Source of the DNA: Candidatus Zixiibacteriota bacterium
GTDB taxonomy: Bacteria > Zixibacteria > MSB-5A5 > GN15 > JAAZOE01
Direction: 5' to 3'
DNA: 53,469 bases
NCBI GenBank assembly: GCA_030668485.1
Contig: DAOUTW010000028.1
Span: 1 to 53,469, forward strand
Shown in pieces: positions 42,769 through 51,626 of the stretch. A model generated the notes under the pieces. The model had not been told where the DNA came from. It made no database searches and saw only the letters and a program-made list of their open reading frames with translations. Made by a program: the position numbers and the translations under genes. Position 1 is the stretch's first letter, and every line of letters starts with the position of its first letter.

Positions 42769-44688
42769 ATGAGTAACCTGTACGCTAAAACTTTCCGGCT
42801 GATCCGGCCATACTGGATGAGGCTGGTTATTTCGTCGCTTTCAGCGATGATGTACGCTGTCCTTTCCGGCGCCCTGATCTGGATGATCGGGCCGCTTCTG
42901 GGAACTCTGTTTTCCACCGGTGAAGGGGGGCTGTCAGATCTGGCCCGCCTGGCGGAACCGACCGCACAGGTTGAAACCATTGCCGATCCTGATGCCGCGA
43001 AAACGTTGCTGCAGACAATCCTCGATACTCCGGAAAAGATCAAAATCTGGATCAAGGAGCAGGTCAACAGTCTTATTGTCCGGGAAACGAAGCCGGATAC
43101 CCTGCTGCGTATTTGCTGGGCGACGCTGATTATCGCCTTTTTCAAGAACATATTTCTCTATGTTCAGGGATTTTTTATGGCGTTTGTCCAGCAATCGTTT
43201 ATTCGAGATATTCGCAACCGATTGTTTGAACAATATCAGCGGCTGTCGCTGGCCTATTTTCATAAAACCCGCACCGGGCAACTTATTTCACGAGTTACCA
43301 ACGATGTCGTCGTCCTCAACGAGACCATCGATATCGGTTTCAACCATCTCGTTGCCGATTCGCTGGCGGTCCTGATTTTCTCCTCGTTCCTGATAATTAT
43401 AAGCTGGAAGTTGACCCTTCTGGCGGCTCTGATACTACCGGTGATCTTTTTCTTCATCTACAAAGTGGGGCGCAAGCTACGGAAGTATTCGGCCCGTTCG
43501 CAGGAACGGATGGCCGATGTCAATGCCGTGCTGGAAGAAACGGTTTCGAATATCCGAATCGTCAAGGCCTTCGCGATGGACCGGTTTGAAATCGACAAAT
43601 TCTTTGTCGCCACCAAACGGTTCTTCTCGGCTCTCCTGAAAATGACCCGGGTCAGGATGTTGGCGACGCCGATCAATGATATGATGGCTACCTCGGCCGG
43701 GATATTTATACTGTGGTATGCCGGTTCCCGGATATTGTCGGAACAGTCGACCCTGCAGGCGGAGGATTTCATCCTCTTCATTTTCTCCATGTTCTCCCTG
43801 ATCAAGCCGGTCAAATCGCTGTCGAATATTCATATCAAAGTTCAGGAAGGTATGGCGGCGGCCGGGAGGATTTTCGAAGTCCTTGATACGCCGCCGCGTG
43901 TTACCGAACCGTCGCAACCTCAGAAAATGAACGATTTTCAGGAAAAGGTCAAATTCGACGATATCGTTTTCGCTTATGATACCGGTGAGCGGGTGATCGA
44001 TCATATTTCATTCGAGGTAAAAAAAGGCGAAATCATGGCCCTGGTCGGCCCCAGCGGCGCTGGTAAATCGACCTTATTTGATCTGCTGCCGCGATTCTAT
44101 GACCCCCAGGAAGGGCGGATCGAAATCGATGGCATCGATATAAAAAAAGTTGCTTCTCGCGACCTGCGGTCCCTGATGGGGATTGTCACGCAGGAGACCT
44201 ATCTGTTTAACGACACCGTCCGGCATAATGTCGCTTATGGTATGAATGATATGCCCGATGAGGAGTTGATCGCGGCGACCCGGATGGCCAATGCTCATGA
44301 TTTTATTACACAGCTCCCGGAAGGTTACGATACCGGGATAGGAAACCGGGGCGTGATGCTATCGGGCGGGCAGCGGCAACGGCTGGCGATTGCCCGGGCG
44401 CTTTTGAAAAATCCGAAAATTCTGATCTTCGATGAGGCGACCTCGTCGCTGGACACCGAATCGGAAATGCAGGTACAGGAGGCAATCAATCGCCTCGTGA
44501 AGGGGCGCACGACACTGGTTATCGCCCATCGGCTCTCGACGATCACCTCGGCCGATAAAATTCTGGTGATGGATAAGGGACGTATTGTCCAGCAGGGTAC
44601 GCATCAGGCGCTTCTGGATCAGGGCGGCCTGTATGCCCGGCTGTATCAGATGCAATTCGAAAATAATCATGACCCGCACAACTCATAA
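42769..44688 (+). CDS. MsbA-like ABC exporter (fused membrane and ATPase domains)
   Basis: This 639-residue half-transporter works as a homodimer and, by family and context, probably flips a lipid-linked glycan or lipid A-like molecule. The N-terminal transmembrane region covers about 1-360, with an insertion of roughly 60 residues between the first two helices. The ATPase has Walker A GPSGAGKS (Lys433), the signature LSGGQ (531-535) and Walker B ILIFDE with catalytic Glu556, then the H-loop IAHRLST. Four glycosyltransferase genes follow immediately, the first overlapping it by 20 nt. I do not name it msbA because the substrate is not known. Confidence 0.9.
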   Translation: MSNLYAKTFRLIRPYWMRLVISSLSAMMYAVLSGALIWMIGPLLGTLFSTGEGGLSDLARLAEPTAQVETIADPDAAKTLLQTILDTPEKIKIWIKEQVNSLIVRETKPDTLLRICWATLIIAFFKNIFLYVQGFFMAFVQQSFIRDIRNRLFEQYQRLSLAYFHKTRTGQLISRVTNDVVVLNETIDIGFNHLVADSLAVLIFSSFLIIISWKLTLLAALILPVIFFFIYKVGRKLRKYSARSQERMADVNAVLEETVSNIRIVKAFAMDRFEIDKFFVATKRFFSALLKMTRVRMLATPINDMMATSAGIFILWYAGSRILSEQSTLQAEDFILFIFSMFSLIKPVKSLSNIHIKVQEGMAAAGRIFEVLDTPPRVTEPSQPQKMNDFQEKVKFDDIVFAYDTGERVIDHISFEVKKGEIMALVGPSGAGKSTLFDLLPRFYDPQEGRIEIDGIDIKKVASRDLRSLMGIVTQETYLFNDTVRHNVAYGMNDMPDEELIAATRMANAHDFITQLPEGYDTGIGNRGVMLSGGQRQRLAIARALLKNPKILIFDEATSSLDTESEMQVQEAINRLVKGRTTLVIAHRLSTITSADKILVMDKGRIVQQGTHQALLDQGGLYARLYQMQFENNHDPHNS

Positions 44689-45787
44689 TATTCTGTTTCT
44701 GAATTCGATCGAGGATACCGTCTGGGGCGGTCTCGAGAACTGGATGGAAATGACCGGATTGGGACTGGCCCGGCGAGGGCATAATATCTGGTTTTCCGGT
44801 CGCGGTGGATCGAAGTTTCTGAAACGGTCTGCGGTTCATTCGGAAATTGGGATTGTCCCGATCGATATTTCCGGGGACTTCAATCCGATCACAATCAAGG
44901 CGCTTGTCGATATCGTAGCGGAAAATAAGATCGATCTGTTGTTGTGCAATTTTGTCAAGGATGTCCGTCTGGCAGGGATGGCTCGCCGGATGGCGCAAAA
45001 GTATAAAATTATCTGGACACCGGGTGTGAATCTGGCCAAAAAGTCATTCTCCCATAAGTTTCTTTTCTCATCTTTCGTCGATCATGTCATTGTCCCTTCG
45101 GCTTATTTGCGTGACCAGATTGTCTCATCCGGATATATCGAATCGTCCCGGTTCGACGTTATTCCGATCGGGATCGATGATTCTGTCTGGCGGGGAAACC
45201 GGGAAGAGGGGCGGCGTTTTTTGCAGGAAAGATTTAATCTTCCCGAAGACGCCTTTATTTGTCTGACCTCCGGCCGTTTTGTGCGGCAAAAAGGGCATTG
45301 TTATTTGATCGAGGCCGCCACCGCGCTCGCCGAACGTCACGATAATATCTTTTTTGTACTTCTCGGCAATGGTCCTCTGGAGAAAAAGATTTTACAGCAG
45401 ATAAAAGAATCTCGCCTCACCGACCGTTTTGTCCTGTGTGGATTGCTCGACAATCATCACCGCGCCGTATTCGGCGCCGACCTTTATGTTCATCCGGCGG
45501 TTATCGAACCGTTCGGAATTGTCCTGGTGGAGGCGATGGCGGCCCGGTTGCCGATTGTGGCGACAAGGGTGGGGGGGATTCCCGAGGTCGTAGCTGAAAA
45601 TGAAACCGCGATGCTGGTCGAACCGGCCGATCCGAAGCAGTTGACAAATGCCATAGACCTCTTATATAATGATTCAACCAAGTGTGAATCTTTCGGCAAG
45701 GCCGGGTTTGAACGATTCCACCGGCATTTTCGGATGGAGACGATGATCGACAGGGTAGAAAAAACATTGATCGAGGCGGCGCTATGA
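44669..45787 (+). CDS. Glycosyltransferase family 4
   Basis: From ATG 44669 it has 372 residues of the GT-B type. The acceptor domain begins ILFLNSIEDTVWGGLENWM. The donor domain has TSGRFVRQKGHCYLIEAA and the GT4 nucleotide-sugar motif HPAVIEPFGIVLVEAMAARLPIVATRVGGIPEV with the E-x7-E pattern. The start lies inside the exporter gene, so translation is coupled. The frame is open 28 codons further upstream, but that part reads as shadow. It probably adds a sugar to an LPS core or related glycan. Confidence 0.88.
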   Translation: MTRTTHNILFLNSIEDTVWGGLENWMEMTGLGLARRGHNIWFSGRGGSKFLKRSAVHSEIGIVPIDISGDFNPITIKALVDIVAENKIDLLLCNFVKDVRLAGMARRMAQKYKIIWTPGVNLAKKSFSHKFLFSSFVDHVIVPSAYLRDQIVSSGYIESSRFDVIPIGIDDSVWRGNREEGRRFLQERFNLPEDAFICLTSGRFVRQKGHCYLIEAATALAERHDNIFFVLLGNGPLEKKILQQIKESRLTDRFVLCGLLDNHHRAVFGADLYVHPAVIEPFGIVLVEAMAARLPIVATRVGGIPEVVAENETAMLVEPADPKQLTNAIDLLYNDSTKCESFGKAGFERFHRHFRMETMIDRVEKTLIEAAL

Positions 45788-46893
45788 GAAAACCGCTTTT
45801 GAAATCGCTGGAGCATGGCTTCAAACGGTTCTTCTTTGCAGTTTCGCAAATATACCTGAAAAAAGGGCGGCGCGGTTTCCACACGATTGATCCGATGACG
45901 ATCAAGCGGGTGCTTTTTATCAGGCCGGAAAAGCTGGGGGATATGATTATTTCCCTGCCGGTCTTTCATAACCTGAAAAAATTGTATCCTCACCTCGAGA
46001 TATATACCATCTGTTCGCCGCGCAATATCGCCGTTGTGCGCGATAATGAAAATATTGCCGGGAATTTCCTGTATACCAAAAAGATATTTAGAGATATTAA
46101 AGACGTACGCAAAGTCCGGAAGCTTGATGTCGATGCCGTGGTCGATATGGTGTGTGACGATTCGGTGACCTCTTTGTTTCTAACGCAATACAGTTCGCCG
46201 CGGGCATGGCGTATCGGGCTGGGAAAAAACCATCATCAGGCGTATTATGATTTCAATTACGGCTACCGAACCGAGGATGAGGCGCATGTGGTCGATAATA
46301 CCATGAAGCTCCTGACCGCTTTCGGTATCGATGTCTCCCGGGCGGAAACTCATATCCCGCCGACGGTGGACGAGAAATTCTACCGGGCGGCTGATAATTA
46401 TCTGACCTCGCTCAATGGCGGCGGGCAGGGCAATGTCATCGGCGTCAATATTTCCGCCGGTCGCCCGACCAGAGTCTGGCCCGAAGAAAAAAATATAGAA
46501 TTGATCGGCCGTCTTCTTGACAAATACCAATCTTGCCATATTGTGATTTCCTCCGATCCGTCAGAAAGAGAGCGTGCGGTAGATATGGCCGGAAAGTTCT
46601 CATCGAGGGTTGATTCGTTACCGGAGGGTCTCAATTTACTCGAAGTTTCAGCCGTAATCAGCCGGATGAAAATGCTGATCACGCCCGATACGTCGCTGGT
46701 GCATATCGCGCGGGCCTTCAAAGTCCCGGTGGTCGGTCTCTATACCCGTTTCGATAAGAACTTTAAACTCTGGCGGCCGTATAATCAGGAAAGCGGCGCC
46801 GTGATTTCGAATAACGATTACAATATCTTCGATATTGAGGTCGGTGCCGTTTATCAAGCCGTTTTGGCTCTGATGCCTCCGGGAGATGATTGA
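45784..46893 (+). CDS. Glycosyltransferase family 9 (heptosyltransferase-like)
   Basis: The 369-residue protein resembles ADP-heptose:LPS heptosyltransferases. Features: IKRVLFIRPEKLGDMIISLPVFHNLKKLYP near residue 40, NVIGVNISAGRPTRVWPEE for the donor domain and ISRMKMLITPDTSLVHIARAFKVPVVGLY. The ATGA overlap with the previous gene and the GT2 gene after it place it in an LPS inner-core or lipid-linked glycan operon. The exact sugar is unknown. Confidence 0.88.
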   Translation: MRKPLLKSLEHGFKRFFFAVSQIYLKKGRRGFHTIDPMTIKRVLFIRPEKLGDMIISLPVFHNLKKLYPHLEIYTICSPRNIAVVRDNENIAGNFLYTKKIFRDIKDVRKVRKLDVDAVVDMVCDDSVTSLFLTQYSSPRAWRIGLGKNHHQAYYDFNYGYRTEDEAHVVDNTMKLLTAFGIDVSRAETHIPPTVDEKFYRAADNYLTSLNGGGQGNVIGVNISAGRPTRVWPEEKNIELIGRLLDKYQSCHIVISSDPSERERAVDMAGKFSSRVDSLPEGLNLLEVSAVISRMKMLITPDTSLVHIARAFKVPVVGLYTRFDKNFKLWRPYNQESGAVISNNDYNIFDIEVGAVYQAVLALMPPGDD

Positions 46894-47666
46894 TGAAACT
46901 GTCGGCGATTCTGATCACCAAGAACGAAGAAGCGAATATGGAACGATGTCTCCGCTCGGTTTCATGGGTGGATGAAATTATTGTGGTCGATTCGGAATCG
47001 ACCGACAAAACGGTGGAGATCGCCACAAGTTTCGGCGCCAAAGTTTTCAGTCCGACCTGGAAGGGGTTCGGACCGGCGAAGCAGTATGCGCTGGATCAGG
47101 CAACCGGCGACTGGATTTTATCGATCGATGCCGATGAAGAAGTATCGTTCACTCTTAAAAATGAAATACTGCAACTTCTGGAAAATGATCCTCCTCTGGA
47201 TGGCTATAATCTTCCGCGCAAGACCCAATTCCTCGGCCGCTGGATTTTGCACTCGGGCTGGTATCCCGACTATGTTCTGCGGCTGTTCCGGCGCAGTACC
47301 GGGCGTTTCACTTCGGCGCTGGTCCATGAAAAAGTCGAGGTCGACTCTAAAACCGGGAGGCTGCATAACCCGCTGATGCATTACTCCTATCCGTCGCTCG
47401 AGGATTACACCCGCAAACTCGATCATTATTCAACATTGGGAGCCGAAGAGATGTTCAAGGCGGGCAGGAAATCGTCTTCTTATTGTCTGGCCATCAAGCC
47501 GTTCATCTCGTTTTGGCGCAAGCTCATCCTTCAGAAGGGATGGCGCGACGGCTGGGAGGGATTCCTGATCGCCTACCTGACCTCAACCGGCACCCTTCTT
47601 AAATATGCCAAACTTCGGCTGCTACGTATTGACGCCGAAAAAACCGGTAATCCTCCCGGGTCCTGA
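46893..47666 (+). CDS. Glycosyltransferase family 2 (LPS core WaaE/KdtX-like)
   Basis: From ATG 46893 it has 257 residues of the GT-A type. The N terminus reads LSAILITKNEEANMERCLRSV. The donor-binding sequence is DEIIVVDSESTDKTVEIA and the metal-binding DxD region is SIDADEE. The later QFLGRWILHSGWYPDYVLRLF matches core glycosyltransferases such as WaaE. GGGAG lies about 7 nt before the ATG, which overlaps the preceding stop (TGATG). Part of the five-gene exporter and glycosyltransferase run. Confidence 0.9.
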   Translation: MKLSAILITKNEEANMERCLRSVSWVDEIIVVDSESTDKTVEIATSFGAKVFSPTWKGFGPAKQYALDQATGDWILSIDADEEVSFTLKNEILQLLENDPPLDGYNLPRKTQFLGRWILHSGWYPDYVLRLFRRSTGRFTSALVHEKVEVDSKTGRLHNPLMHYSYPSLEDYTRKLDHYSTLGAEEMFKAGRKSSSYCLAIKPFISFWRKLILQKGWRDGWEGFLIAYLTSTGTLLKYAKLRLLRIDAEKTGNPPGS

Positions 47667-47668
47667 AA

Positions 47669-48760
47669 ATGGCATTTCCTTCGATCCTTCATATCGACAG
47701 CGGCAAGACTTTTCGTGGCGGTCAGCGTCAACTCCTGCTTTTGGCCGAGCGATTGCAGGCCATGGATATCAAGCAGGTCATCGCCTGTCCGTCGGGCAGC
47801 GAATTGATCCGGAGAATAGAAGGAATACCGACGATTGGATTGTCGACCAGTTCGCTGAGCAGGAAACTGTTTCGCAGGCCCCTTCGCGAAGCAATTGGCG
47901 ATCATGGAATTAACATTATTCATGCCCATGACTCGGAGTCGCACTCACTCGGTATTTTGCTGAAAAAGAAATTCCCCGAATCAAAGCTGATGGTAACGAG
48001 GCGAGTCATTTTCCCACCGTCCGGTCCGCTCAGTCGGAGATTAAAGTATCGTAAATATGTCGATCAATATATAGCGATCAGCCGGGCAGTGGCCGAATCG
48101 TTGATCGAAAGCGGAGTCGATGAAAGAAAAATAGCCGTCATTTATTCCGCGCTTGATATTGATAAAATTCAACAGACAGAGCGAGATGAGGCGATCCGAT
48201 CTGAACTTCCTGACAATTACCGTTTTCTAATTGTCTCCGCCGGCGCGCTGACAGCCGAAAAAGATTTTGCCACAGCCATCAAGGCTGTCAAAGCCGTCTC
48301 ACAGAAAATAGACGGCGTCGGCCTGGTTATTCTCGGTGAGGGACCGGAAATATCCGGGCTGGAAGAGATGATTTCCAGAGAAAAGCTCGATAATATCAAA
48401 TTGCTGGGGCACCGTGAACCGATGGCGCCGATTTTCAAGGCCTGCGACCTGTTTATAATGACATCCATTAGCGAAGGACTCAACAGCTCCGCTATCGAAG
48501 CGGCCGCTTGCGGCCTGCCGCTGGTGGTTTCCAATGTGGGGGGACTGCCGGAAATTGCCGAAAAAGAATATAATGGGATACTCTGCGGAGCCGGGCATCC
48601 TGAGGAATTCGCCGAGGCGATAAGGGCCCTTATTGATAATGATAAAACCAGAATAAGGATGGGAGAGAACTCAGTCAGCAAATCACGGCAGTTTAATATT
48701 GACCAATCCGCGCAAAAAACAGCGGAACTTTATAATAGAATTCTTGCCGAGCAGACTTGA
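47669..48760 (+). CDS. Glycosyltransferase family 4
   Basis: The 363-residue GT-B enzyme begins ILHIDSGKTFRGGQRQLLLLAERL. HAHDSESHSLG and YIAISRAVAESLIESGV are typical of the acceptor half. The donor half has SAGALTAEKDF and the pattern MTSISEGLNSSAIEAAACGLPLVVSNVGGLPE. In the last motif the first position of the usual E-x7-E is kept as Glu in SEGLNSSAIEAA. It starts 2 nt after the GT2 gene and has no own Shine-Dalgarno. Its sugar and acceptor are unknown. Confidence 0.88.
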   Translation: MAFPSILHIDSGKTFRGGQRQLLLLAERLQAMDIKQVIACPSGSELIRRIEGIPTIGLSTSSLSRKLFRRPLREAIGDHGINIIHAHDSESHSLGILLKKKFPESKLMVTRRVIFPPSGPLSRRLKYRKYVDQYIAISRAVAESLIESGVDERKIAVIYSALDIDKIQQTERDEAIRSELPDNYRFLIVSAGALTAEKDFATAIKAVKAVSQKIDGVGLVILGEGPEISGLEEMISREKLDNIKLLGHREPMAPIFKACDLFIMTSISEGLNSSAIEAAACGLPLVVSNVGGLPEIAEKEYNGILCGAGHPEEFAEAIRALIDNDKTRIRMGENSVSKSRQFNIDQSAQKTAELYNRILAEQT

Positions 48761-48772
48761 GCCGTATATAAT
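48744..48772 (+). promoter_or_regulatory. Promoter predicted to give a leaderless rel mRNA
   Basis: TTGCCG (48744-48749), a 17-nt spacer and a consensus TATAAT (48767-48772), all near the end of the GT4 gene. The ATG at 48779 is 6 nt past the -10 box. No Shine-Dalgarno is present. Confidence 0.6.
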
Positions 48773-48778
48773 CATATT

Positions 48779-50956
48779 ATGATTAACCTGGCCCAGTTTA
48801 TCATTCAGATCGAATCGTTCAACGCCAATGTCAATATTCCGTTGATTCGCAAGGCGTACGAATTTTCCGACCGGTCCCATGCGGGCCAGAAACGGGAATC
48901 GGGCGAACCCTACGTCACCCATTGCCTCGAAGTCGCCTTCATCCTTGCCGAACAGCACCTTGATTCGACTACCATCGCAGCCGGATTGATTCATGATGTG
49001 GTCGAGGACACGCCGGTTACGATTGAAGATATCCGAAAAGAATTCGACGATGAAGTCGCGCTACTGGTCGATGGTGTCACCAAACTGGGAAAGGTGGAAT
49101 TCAAATCGCGTGAGGAAGAGCAGGTCGAATATTTCCGCAAAATGCTGCTCTCGATGGCGCGCGATATCCGGGTAATCCTGATCAAGCTGGCCGATCGTCT
49201 CCATAATATGCGGACGCTGCAATTTGTCAGGCAGGAAAAGCGAATTCGGGTTGCCACCGAAACCAAAGACGTTTATGCTCCGCTGGCGCATCGCTTCGGT
49301 ATCGCCCGGATGAAAACCGAACTGGAAGATCTGTCTTTCAAATATCTCCATCCCGAAGAATACCAGGAGTTGTCTCGCAAGGTAGAGATGACCCGGCAGG
49401 AGCGGGAAGAGTATATAGACCAGATCACCAAGCCGATCAAGAAAACCCTGGTGGACAAAGGTATAAAAATATCGATATCGGGACGGGCCAAGCATCTTGA
49501 CAGCATCCATCGGAAAATGGAATTGCGCAACCTGCCGATTGAGGAGATATACGATCTGCTGGCGGTAAGAATTCTGGTTTCCAGCAAAATGGAATGTTAC
49601 GAGGTTCTGGGCGTTATTCATGAACTATGGCGGCCGGTGCCGAACCGTTTTCACGATTATATTGCTACCCCGAAGCCGAACGGGTATCAGTCCCTTCATA
49701 CCACGGTTTTCGGCCCCGGCAACCGGATGCTCGAAATTCAGATCCGGACTCAGGCGATGCATCATGTCTCCGAATACGGCATTGCGGCTCACTGGCTTTA
49801 CAAAGAAGGGCGCCAGCAGATGGATGAGGCCGACCGGCAGATGAGCTGGTTGCGCGAAGTTCTCGAATGGCAGAAGGATATGACCAATCCTTCGGAGTTT
49901 CTGGAATATCTCAAGATCGACTTGCTGCAAGAAGATGCGTATGTGTATACGCCCCGAGGCGACCTGATTCATCTGATTGCCGGCTCATCGACTCTCGATT
50001 TTGCTTTTGCCGTCCATACCGATGTTGGCCTGCATACCACGGGTGCGAAAATAAACGGCAAGATGGTGCCTCTGGGGACAAAACTTAAATCGGGCGATGA
50101 GGTTGAGGTGATGACCTCATCGAACCAGACACCGTCTTATAACTGGCTTCGGTTGGTGCGCACCTCGAAAGCCCGTTCCAAAATAAAACGATGGCTCAAC
50201 CAGCAGGGATATGAGCAGTCGGTAAGCCTGGGTAAGGAAATTCTCGATCGGGAACTGAAAAAGGTTCGGCTGAAGATGCCTGCGGAACAGGACCTCAATG
50301 ATATCGCTCAGGGGATGGGCTTTGTAGCATCGGAGGCTTTGATCGCCGGTATTGGAGCCGGCACGGTTTCGGCCCAGCAGATTATTACCAAGATCAGCCC
50401 GGAACAGGTGCCGGAGGTCAAGAAATCGCTGGTGAAACGCTTCATCGATACCGCCCGCGGAGGCAAGGGTATTAAGATTCAGGGCATGGGGAATATGATG
50501 TTCCGTTTTGCCGGGTGTTGTCAGCCGGTGCCCGGAGAGAGGATTATCGGGTTTATAACTCGCGGCCGAGGGATTACCATTCACCGAGCCGATTGCGCGA
50601 CCGCCCTGGAACTGTCGCAGACTCCGGAAAGGATGATCGAGGTGGAATGGGACGTCGACCGGGATCAGGCCTTTATTGTACGGCTCGATATTCTTCTGGA
50701 AGATCGGAAGAACGCCTTGCGTGATATCACCGAGGCTATTTCCGAGGCCGATGCCAATGCCCGGGGGGCTGAAATTTCCGGGAAGGGCGGTCCGGTAATG
50801 GGTGCCTTTGTTATCGAAGTGAAAAACCTGACTCATCTCAACCGGGTGATTCAAAAAGTGAAAAAGGTGCGGGGAGTTATCTCAATCGAAAGGGCCAAAG
50901 GGGGCGATATCGATCCTTTCTTCGATGATTCCGGCAATTCCGACGTATATCAATAA
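48779..50956 (+). CDS. Bifunctional (p)ppGpp synthetase/hydrolase (Rel/SpoT family)
   Basis: This 725-residue enzyme makes and degrades the stringent-response alarmone. The HD hydrolase domain (about 45-145) keeps His72-Asp73 and Glu76-Asp77 (HDVVED). The synthetase domain (about 240-345) has KPNGYQSLHTTVFG and EIQIRTQAMHHVSEYGIAAHW. The class motif reads Arg290-Phe-His292-Asp293, the RXKD form of bifunctional enzymes with His for Lys. TGS (about 384-445), a Cys-containing region FAGCCQPVPG (about 577-615) and an ACT domain (about 632-715) follow. It has an unusual promoter, and its product could affect many neighbouring operons. Both activities are inferred from motifs. Confidence 0.95.
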   Translation: MINLAQFIIQIESFNANVNIPLIRKAYEFSDRSHAGQKRESGEPYVTHCLEVAFILAEQHLDSTTIAAGLIHDVVEDTPVTIEDIRKEFDDEVALLVDGVTKLGKVEFKSREEEQVEYFRKMLLSMARDIRVILIKLADRLHNMRTLQFVRQEKRIRVATETKDVYAPLAHRFGIARMKTELEDLSFKYLHPEEYQELSRKVEMTRQEREEYIDQITKPIKKTLVDKGIKISISGRAKHLDSIHRKMELRNLPIEEIYDLLAVRILVSSKMECYEVLGVIHELWRPVPNRFHDYIATPKPNGYQSLHTTVFGPGNRMLEIQIRTQAMHHVSEYGIAAHWLYKEGRQQMDEADRQMSWLREVLEWQKDMTNPSEFLEYLKIDLLQEDAYVYTPRGDLIHLIAGSSTLDFAFAVHTDVGLHTTGAKINGKMVPLGTKLKSGDEVEVMTSSNQTPSYNWLRLVRTSKARSKIKRWLNQQGYEQSVSLGKEILDRELKKVRLKMPAEQDLNDIAQGMGFVASEALIAGIGAGTVSAQQIITKISPEQVPEVKKSLVKRFIDTARGGKGIKIQGMGNMMFRFAGCCQPVPGERIIGFITRGRGITIHRADCATALELSQTPERMIEVEWDVDRDQAFIVRLDILLEDRKNALRDITEAISEADANARGAEISGKGGPVMGAFVIEVKNLTHLNRVIQKVKKVRGVISIERAKGGDIDPFFDDSGNSDVYQ

Positions 50957-50968
50957 AGGATTTTTAGG

Positions 50969-51625
50969 ATGGCGGAGAAGATGTCTGACAAAAAATGTCT
51001 AAAGTGTGGAAAACAGATCAAAACCGATGATAAATTCTGCCCGTCCTGCGGTCAACCGGTCGGGCAAAAGGCTGGGCAGGTAAAAGAGTCGCGGGGTGAT
51101 CACTATATCATTCTGGGAATTCTGGCTGCCGTAGTTTTGATATACGTCGGCTATCTCGCTTTTTCACCCGATGAAACGACGCAGCAATCGATACCCCAGG
51201 CGCAGCAGCAGCCGGCCAGAATGCCGGTTGATATTGAGACGTTTGTGGAGAATCTCCCGGAGGAGTTTTCCTCGTTGGTATCGATGGGTAACGCCCTGAT
51301 GGATCAGGGGCAGTTCGAGTTGGCGATCGAGTGTTATAGCCGCGCTGTGGAACAAAAGCCGGAGGATACCGATGTTCGGGTCGACCTCGGCACCTGCCAG
51401 CATTCAATCGGGCAAAGTCTGGAGGCGGTCGAGAATTTTAAAAAGACTCTTGAATACGATCCACACCATACGGTTGCGAAATTTAATCTGGGTATCGTTT
51501 ACTACGCGCTTCAGGATGACAACCAGGCGGTTGAATGGTTGACCAAACTCCTGAGCGAAAATCCGCCTCAGGATATGAAAGATCGAGCGCAACAACTTAT
51601 CAAGCAGATTAAAGAAAATTATTGA
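50969..51625 (+). CDS. Zinc-ribbon, single-helix membrane protein with TPR repeats
   Basis: The 218-residue protein has an N-terminal zinc ribbon (Cys10-x2-Cys13, Cys24-x2-Cys27), a membrane helix at about 46-65, a Gln/Pro-rich linker and at least two or three TPR repeats at about 105-200 (ALMDQGQFELAIECYSRAVEQKP, DLGTCQHSIGQSLEAVENFKKTLEYDP, NLGIVYYALQDDNQAVEWL). It lies 12 nt after rel and 1 nt before the permease gene. It is probably a scaffold; no partner is known. Confidence 0.85.
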   Translation: MAEKMSDKKCLKCGKQIKTDDKFCPSCGQPVGQKAGQVKESRGDHYIILGILAAVVLIYVGYLAFSPDETTQQSIPQAQQQPARMPVDIETFVENLPEEFSSLVSMGNALMDQGQFELAIECYSRAVEQKPEDTDVRVDLGTCQHSIGQSLEAVENFKKTLEYDPHHTVAKFNLGIVYYALQDDNQAVEWLTKLLSENPPQDMKDRAQQLIKQIKENY

Positions 51626-51626
51626 A

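Noticed and set aside
42769-48760. A complete LPS core or O-antigen locus
   Set aside because: The exporter and four glycosyltransferases fit surface glycan assembly, but no lipid A, Kdo, polymerase or ligase gene is present to name the product.
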